Assembly: GCA_005809105.1 (NCBI GenBank)
Contig: SYLI01000097.1
Location: forward strand, 1 to 35,472
DNA: 35,472 bases
Origin: Verrucomicrobiales bacterium
GTDB taxonomy: Bacteria; Verrucomicrobiota; Verrucomicrobiia; Limisphaerales; UBA1100
Direction of reading: 5' to 3'
Numbering within the stretch: the stretch's first letter is position 1; the number at the start of each line of letters is the position of its first letter. The translations under genes were made by a program, and so were the position numbers. The notes under the pieces are model-generated. The model ran no database searches, was not told where the DNA came from, and saw nothing but the letters and a program-made list of their open reading frames with translations. Shown piece after piece: positions 31,401 to 35,472 of this stretch.

Positions 31401-34400
31401 CGACAGCTCCTTGTTGCTCCAGGGCACGTTGACGCGGTGGCTGCTCAAGTAGGCGCGGTTCTCGCGCACCATCGTGATGTGAAGGGTGAAGCCGCCGCGC
31501 ATGGCTTCGTTGACGGCCTGCTTGATGGCCAATTGCGTCAGGCCCTGCTCCGTCCAGTAGCTCTGCAGCACCTTGTGGCGATGTTCCACCTCCACGAAGG
31601 CGCGCGCGCTGCCGTAGCCGCTGCCCCAGTACGCCGTGAAATCCTCGCCCGGTTCCACGCTCCACTTGGGAGAGGCCAGCAGGTTGGGGATCTTGATGGC
31701 CAGCTTGGGCGCCTTGGGATCGACCACCATGAATGGCAGCTGCGCCGTGACCTTCTTACCGAAGCGATCCTGCGTCTCCAATACGGCGCGGTAGGCGCCC
31801 ACGGGCAATTTGGCCGAGAAGCTGGCCTTGCCGTCCTTGTCGGTGGTGAAGCCGTGAGTGGCCGCTGCTGCGCCCAATTCCCATGAGTTGGGCTGCGAGG
31901 CGTCCGGTTCAGGCTGGAAGGTGAGCGCACGCTTACCCACCGGCATCGGGTAATGATGGCGGTCGACGAGCGAGGCGCGCTGCACGGTGGCCGGTTCCTT
32001 GAGCCGATGGATTTTGAGCGAGCCTTCCGCCGCCTGGCCGATGCCGTCAAGCGAGGCAGTGTTGATGCTGACCACCACGGCCTGGTCGCTGGTCTGCCAG
32101 TCGCCGGCGCTCAACGTGGCCGCAAGGGCGGTGTAGCCCACGTTGATGTTGCGGTCGTTGGAACGGGTCTCGCCGGTGGTGTCGGTCACATCGGCGTGAA
32201 TCTGGTAATGGAAGGTGGGTTCGTCCTTCTCCGGCACGGTGAGGTCGGGCATCGCCGTGAACTCGATGTCAAAGCCGCCGTCCACCTTGGTCACGGCCGT
32301 GCCATGCGCGATTTCCTGGCTGTTGTTGGGGGCCGCCGGACGCCACCAATAATACCAACCCCACCACATGGGATAGCGCACCTGCCGCACGACGCGCCAC
32401 TTGACCTGCGCGTCATTGATGGCGGCGCCCGTGTAGCCCGTGGCCTTGCCCGTGAGCTTGACGGCCGCGCCGAGCTTGGCGGCGGTTTTCGGCGCCTCCA
32501 ACTCCACTTGGAACTTGGGCCGCTTGTATTCTTCAACGCTCACGGCGGCGGAGCCATTGGGGCCGTTAATGACGTGCATGCTCATGCGCCCCATGAGGCG
32601 GTCGCGCGGCGCGGTGAACTTGCCGCTAAAGCTGCCGTACTCGTTGGCGCGCTGGTTCTGCCGGGTGACTTCCTTGCCGTTGGGGTCGTTAAACACCACC
32701 GTCAGAAACGCATTGGGCACGGTGGTGTAGTTGTCGTTGTTCGGGTCGACATTGATGCAAATGCCCTTGTACTCAATGGTTTGACCCGGCCGATAGAGGG
32801 AACGATCGGTGAAGAAGACGGTGTGCTGGTAGCTGTTCTGGTTGAAGCCGTGCATGCCATTGTAATGCTCGCGCGAGGTGGAGAGGCGCTGGCCATTCGC
32901 GCTGGCCAGCAGCAGGTAGCCGGTGTTATTCGCGGCAAACTTGAACTGGCCGTTGGCATCGGTCTTCTGTGCGGGAACCTCCACGCGGTTCTGGCCCACG
33001 CGCTGCCATGCGCGGATGTCGCCGTTCGCGATGGGTTCGCCTGTGATGGCGTTGAGCAGGAAACCCGAAACCACGCCGTCGCCCTGATGGGTGCGGATGA
33101 CAAAGGCCAGGTCGCTGGCCCAAAAGTCGGTGAAGTACACCATGTTATTGGCGCCGCCAAAGTTCTTGTCGTGGCTGGAGATGAGGAAGTAGAAGCCCGG
33201 CTTGACCCCCTTGGGCACTTCCACCTTCTGCAAGCGCTCCTGATAGTCGTCCGTGGGGGTGAGCTGGATCGACCATTCTTTGATGATTTCCTTACCCAGG
33301 AGCGCCTTGCGTTCGTTGTCATTGAGGGCCTCCGGCTGCCACGGATGCCGCTTGATGAGCTCGTCGTAGTTTTCCGCCACGATGCGGAAGTGAATCTCAG
33401 TCAGGTTGCGATAGCGCACGTGGACCTGCGGCTGCGGATCGTTCCACACGCGCTCCACGCTGACTTGCGAGTTCTTCTGTTCAATCTGCTGCTTGAGGTT
33501 AAAGCAGTGGATGCCTCCGTCGCTGTCGGGGAAAACTTCCGCGCCGCGCTTGGCCAGCGCATGCGCCTCAGCCCATTCGCCCTCGCCGTGCAGCACCGAG
33601 GCCCATTTGTGCAGCGCGCGCGTGCTCAAGGGATGATCGGCCCAGCGATCCACGAACCGCTTCATCGCCGCCTTGTAGCGCGCATTCTTGGTCTCGCCCA
33701 CGGCCAGATTCTGGCCCATGTCCAGGCGCCACAAGTCGGCGTCGGCCAGCGCGTCCGGCTTGGCGTCGTCCTTGTGGAACCGGATTAAGTCCTGATAGAG
33801 GCGCACAGCCTGCAGCGTGCGCGAGGTTGTGTCGGTCGTCGCCGGCTTCCACGCGAGGAACGCGGCCGTGTCGTCGAGGATGGGGCCCGTGGCGGCCAAC
33901 TCGAAGGCATCGGAGGCTTTCGTGCCGGCCTGTTCAGGCGACATGTAGAAGGCCAGCGCGTTGTGCGCCAGAAAGTCGTACATCGTGGGCCGGTAACTAT
34001 CGGGCGCGGTGGCCTTCTGGATGAGGTCGTTGTAATCGGCAACGGGCGTCTTCTTGAGCACATCCGCCGCGGAAAGCGCCTTGGTGAACTGCGCGTCGAT
34101 CTCCGTAAAAATGCGCTGGAGATCCCAAGTGAGCAGGTCCTTGCCGTTGGCTTGGCCGCTTTGGGTGCGCTGCATGAAGCGCCAGCGATTCTGTTGGAAG
34201 AAGTGCCAGTACCAGTTGGCCAGAATGGCGTCCATCACGGGCACCATCTCCTTGGGCGCCTTGGCGATTTCCGCCTGAAGGCGGGTGATCTTCTCTTCAG
34301 GCTTGTTGCCTTGGATGTTGCCCTCAAGGGCGATCTTCTTGCCAATGGCCCGGATGGCCTCGGCGTAGCGCTTCTCCTTCATCGTGCGTGCGATGATGGG

Positions 34401-34685
34401 TTCGAGCCTCTCGATGGCGGTCTTGGGAAGCCCCTTGTTGACGGCCTCATCCACCAGCTTCCAATCCGGGTGTTGCGCCACCGGGTCGGCAGCGGCCACC
34501 GGCTGGGCCGGCTGTATGGGAAGCCTGGGCGCGGGCCGTTGCAGGCGCGGCGCCACGGCCGGTGCAGCAGGTGCCTTTGGCGCTACCGCTGGCGCCGCCA
34601 GATCAACGGCGAAAAGTGCGGGCATCGAAAGTGCCGCGACGAACAGGACGGCGAGGGCGATGGGGGATTTCTTGGATCGATTCAT
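28491..34685 (-). CDS. Giant alpha-2-macroglobulin family protein lacking the thioester motif
   Basis: The ATG at 34685 gives 2,064 residues with a GGAG site 8 bases upstream; the frame is open to 34754. A Sec signal (LAVLFVAALSMPALFA) is followed by a Pro/Ala-rich stretch to about 75. There is no lipobox Cys, so it is periplasmic or secreted rather than a lipoprotein. A helical region (75-420) precedes the macroglobulin domains, including the MG2-type YRPGQTIEYKG near 635. A Gly/Met/Ala-rich bait-like linker (about 1210-1285) comes before the A2M domain (LNEQAFFLPHLLSD, PEALTKWKFMAF). The helical thioester domain begins near 1510. Where relatives have C-x-E-Q in the PYLME...YAN segment, this protein reads S1529-T-E-A1532, so no thioester can form. 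Such proteins trap proteases; this one would do so without covalent capture or has another role. Confidence 0.92.
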   Translation of the reverse strand: MNRSKKSPIALAVLFVAALSMPALFAVDLAAPAVAPKAPAAPAVAPRLQRPAPRLPIQPAQPVAAADPVAQHPDWKLVDEAVNKGLPKTAIERLEPIIARTMKEKRYAEAIRAIGKKIALEGNIQGNKPEEKITRLQAEIAKAPKEMVPVMDAILANWYWHFFQQNRWRFMQRTQSGQANGKDLLTWDLQRIFTEIDAQFTKALSAADVLKKTPVADYNDLIQKATAPDSYRPTMYDFLAHNALAFYMSPEQAGTKASDAFELAATGPILDDTAAFLAWKPATTDTTSRTLQAVRLYQDLIRFHKDDAKPDALADADLWRLDMGQNLAVGETKNARYKAAMKRFVDRWADHPLSTRALHKWASVLHGEGEWAEAHALAKRGAEVFPDSDGGIHCFNLKQQIEQKNSQVSVERVWNDPQPQVHVRYRNLTEIHFRIVAENYDELIKRHPWQPEALNDNERKALLGKEIIKEWSIQLTPTDDYQERLQKVEVPKGVKPGFYFLISSHDKNFGGANNMVYFTDFWASDLAFVIRTHQGDGVVSGFLLNAITGEPIANGDIRAWQRVGQNRVEVPAQKTDANGQFKFAANNTGYLLLASANGQRLSTSREHYNGMHGFNQNSYQHTVFFTDRSLYRPGQTIEYKGICINVDPNNDNYTTVPNAFLTVVFNDPNGKEVTRQNQRANEYGSFSGKFTAPRDRLMGRMSMHVINGPNGSAAVSVEEYKRPKFQVELEAPKTAAKLGAAVKLTGKATGYTGAAINDAQVKWRVVRQVRYPMWWGWYYWWRPAAPNNSQEIAHGTAVTKVDGGFDIEFTAMPDLTVPEKDEPTFHYQIHADVTDTTGETRSNDRNINVGYTALAATLSAGDWQTSDQAVVVSINTASLDGIGQAAEGSLKIHRLKEPATVQRASLVDRHHYPMPVGKRALTFQPEPDASQPNSWELGAAAATHGFTTDKDGKASFSAKLPVGAYRAVLETQDRFGKKVTAQLPFMVVDPKAPKLAIKIPNLLASPKWSVEPGEDFTAYWGSGYGSARAFVEVEHRHKVLQSYWTEQGLTQLAIKQAVNEAMRGGFTLHITMVRENRAYLSSHRVNVPWSNKELSVKWEHFVNKLQPSQKETWTAVVTGPNAKKAVAEMVATLYDESLDQYLRHQWQTAFGVFRQDYARLGQSFENMNKGLQYLQGQWPQLYKGSNFAYRQFPNEIAANLWGYEYFDYNRKARFGGGGGMGGPPMAMMARAATAPGGFAEQQSAMQADGALMEAAAKSDRRANFAGEDKQANGQGGRDEGAAGAANKGPDLGQVTARKNLNEQAFFLPHLLSDKDGVVKMEFTMPEALTKWKFMAFAHDNALRSGYLTDSAVTAKDLMVQPNAPRFLREGDKLEFTVKVSNLTDKVQKGQVRLTLNDAVGDTSVDALLGNVAKDLAFDVPAKQSRTYSWRLNVPDNIGYLSYKAVGATDKMSDGEAGFLPVLSRRIFVTESLPLPIRGARTKKFDFAKLAGSGKSDTIKHERFTVQMVSNPTWYAVMALPYLMETPFESTEATFNRLYANSLARHIAKSDARIRGVFDQWRDTPALDSPLEKNQDLKAVMLEETPWLRQAKNESQARRNVGILFDDGRLTREVDAMLRKLRELQRPDGAWSWFPGGPPNDYMTLYIATGFGRLRNLGVDVDISMALNALNRMDGWVDEQYRWILRHGDKTKNNLSHTIAFYLYGRSFFIKERPIAAQHKEAFDYYVEQGKKHWLSLANRQSQAHLAIGLHRVGDAVTPKGIVASLKERSVTNEEMGTFWRDTEYSWWWYRAPIESQAVMIEAFHEIAKDFNMVEDCKVWLLKQKQTQDWKTTKATADACYALLLQGANWLASDALVEVSLGEQNPTKIVPKKVEAGTGFYEQRYLGTDVKPDFGKITVTKHDEGVSWGSVHWQYMEDISKVTAHTDTPLKLEKQLFTRVNTAKGPQLVPVAGNVTVGSEMIVRIVLRTDRDMEYVHMKDQRGSGTEPVNVLSRYKYQDGIGYYESTRDTASHFFVDYLPKGTYVFEYAVRVQHKGQYQTGMASIQCLYAPEFNSHSQSHMLSVN

Positions 34686-34802
34686 GACAGGCTCCGTAAG
34701 TAGGCATTGGACGGCGGTGGACATGGCCATGCTCCGCAACTTGAATGTGCCCATAATGCCCCCCCCAAGGCTAGCGCTATGTGCGGTGGCGGCCAGAAAA
34801 AT

Positions 34803-34831
34803 CTTAAAAGGGCGCCACCGCTCCCCTTCAA
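34803..34831 (-). promoter_or_regulatory. Candidate promoter of the alpha-2-macroglobulin gene
   Basis: On the minus strand TTGAAG (complement of 34826-34831) and TTTAAG (complement of 34803-34808) are spaced by 17 bases, each four of six to consensus. The leader to the ATG at 34685 would be about 110 bases. Confidence 0.35.
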
Positions 34832-34841
34832 CACTTTGGGA

Positions 34842-34895
34842 GATTCAACCCCAGCGGCTGTGAGGAACATTTCTGGATTCCTGTTGATTCAACCC
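34842..34895. repeat. Direct repeat GATTCAACCC in the divergent promoter region
   Basis: The ten-base word occurs at 34842-34851 and 34886-34895, 44 bases apart, close to four helical turns. It lies between the divergent alpha-2-macroglobulin and MoxR genes and could be a regulator site, or chance. Confidence 0.3.
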
Positions 34896-34951
34896 GGGCA
34901 ATTTGGCAGTCTCCGCCGTCTCTCAATACCACTGTTGTTCCAACTAACACC

Positions 34952-35472
34952 ATGCGAGTTCACTTCACGCCCGATGCACCCGGTTCCAATGGCGGCCACC
35001 CCGTGTCCGACAAAGACGTGCAATCCATCGATGCGCTGCGCGAACAATATCAAGTGATCCGGCGCGAGATGGCGCGCGTCATCATCGGGCAGGAAGAGGT
35101 CATCGAGAAGATGATGCTCTGCATCCTGAGCCGCGGACACGGCCTGCTGATGGGGGTGCCGGGGCTCGCCAAGACCATGATGGTCAACTCTCTGGCCAAG
35201 GTGATGAGCCTGGAGTTTAGCCGCATTCAATTCACGCCGGACCTTATGCCCAGTGACATCACCGGCACGGAAATTCTTCAGGAAACCAACCAGCCCGGCC
35301 GGCGCCAGTTTGAGTTTGTCAAGGGGCCCATTTTCGCCAACATCATCCTGGCGGACGAAATCAACCGCACGCCACCCAAAACCCAGAGCGCGCTGCTGGA
35401 GGCGACGCAGGAGCACCGCGTGACCATCGGCGGCACGCCTTGGAGCCTGCCAGAGCCCTTCTTCGTGCTGGC
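34952..35472 (+). CDS. MoxR-family AAA+ ATPase (3'-partial, cut by window edge)
   Basis: From the ATG at 34952 the frame stays open for 173 codons to the end of the window. The N-terminal part has VIIGQEEVIEKM (43-54), Walker A GVPGLAKT (68-75), QFTPDLMPSDITG (93-105), FVKGPIFANIILADEINR with Walker B (131-136), and TQSALLEATQEHRVTIGG. This is the standard MoxR order. MoxR ATPases act as chaperones for metal insertion or protein assembly, usually in an operon with DUF58 and von Willebrand factor A proteins; the next gene is outside the window. Residues 1-20 are a poorly conserved tail. It diverges from the alpha-2-macroglobulin gene across 266 bases. No good ribosome site is visible before the ATG. 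Confidence 0.93.
   Translation, partial: MRVHFTPDAPGSNGGHPVSDKDVQSIDALREQYQVIRREMARVIIGQEEVIEKMMLCILSRGHGLLMGVPGLAKTMMVNSLAKVMSLEFSRIQFTPDLMPSDITGTEILQETNQPGRRQFEFVKGPIFANIILADEINRTPPKTQSALLEATQEHRVTIGGTPWSLPEPFFVL

Noticed and set aside
31953-33788. 611-codon open frame on the plus strand
   Set aside because: It is also antisense to the alpha-2-macroglobulin gene; composition is that of a shadow frame and the sense frame has clear domains.

Overview
The window is a high-GC, gene-dense bacterial chromosome segment with no insertion sequences, tRNA or rRNA genes, CRISPR arrays or phage genes that I can see. Protein content points to the PVC superphylum, most likely Verrucomicrobiota. The clues are many Tat-leader (SRRxF-type) sugar enzymes, a 24-residue 'LTSLSDAAAEALAKH' solenoid repeat protein, a double-PA14 protein, a TPR/Ser-Thr kinase, a 2,000-residue alpha-2-macroglobulin next to MoxR, and a Sel1-repeat/trypsin fusion. 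The taxonomic call is inference from gene content; no marker RNA is present.

Layout. (1) 1-743: a repeat protein whose frame is open to the left window edge. (2) 857-3480: a tight plus-strand run of panB (pantothenate), moaC and mog (molybdenum cofactor) and psd (phosphatidylethanolamine). (3) 3495-9871: a sugar-acid/ester region. Two Tat-leader genes on the minus strand (enolase-superfamily dehydratase, then Gfo/Idh/MocA oxidoreductase) are divergent from three exported hydrolases on the plus strand: an esterase, a class-C beta-lactamase-fold serine hydrolase, and a second esterase fused to an SMP-30/gluconolactonase propeller. (4) 9868-12537: minus-strand mtnP-ridA-rmuC. (5) 12683-15958: plus-strand glgC (cyanobacterial/plant-like ADP-glucose pyrophosphorylase) and a YjhG/YagF-like sugar-acid dehydratase. 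(6) 15971-18257: minus-strand Sel1/trypsin-like protease and a Sel1 putative lipoprotein. (7) 18416-19441: Tat-leader sugar isomerase/epimerase. (8) 19451-22370: minus-strand cupin, alkaline-phosphatase-fold protein and seven-helix membrane protein, the last two overlapping by 4 bases. (9) 22427-28402: plus-strand miaE, TPR-kinase, two small exported proteins and the double-PA14 protein. (10) 28491-34685: minus-strand giant alpha-2-macroglobulin with its own rho-independent terminator. (11) From 34952: a MoxR-type AAA+ ATPase cut by the right edge.

The genes suggest a bacterium that degrades esterified or lactonised sugar acids partly outside the cytoplasm. Esterases, a lactonase domain, a Tat-exported dehydratase, a Tat-exported oxidoreductase and a Tat-exported isomerase lie within 16 kb of a cytoplasmic aldonate dehydratase. 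The most unusual points are the esterase-gluconolactonase fusion beside a free paralogue of its esterase half, the alpha-2-macroglobulin whose thioester motif appears lost, the translationally coupled AlkP-fold/membrane-protein pair, and possible leaderless starts in the kinase region.
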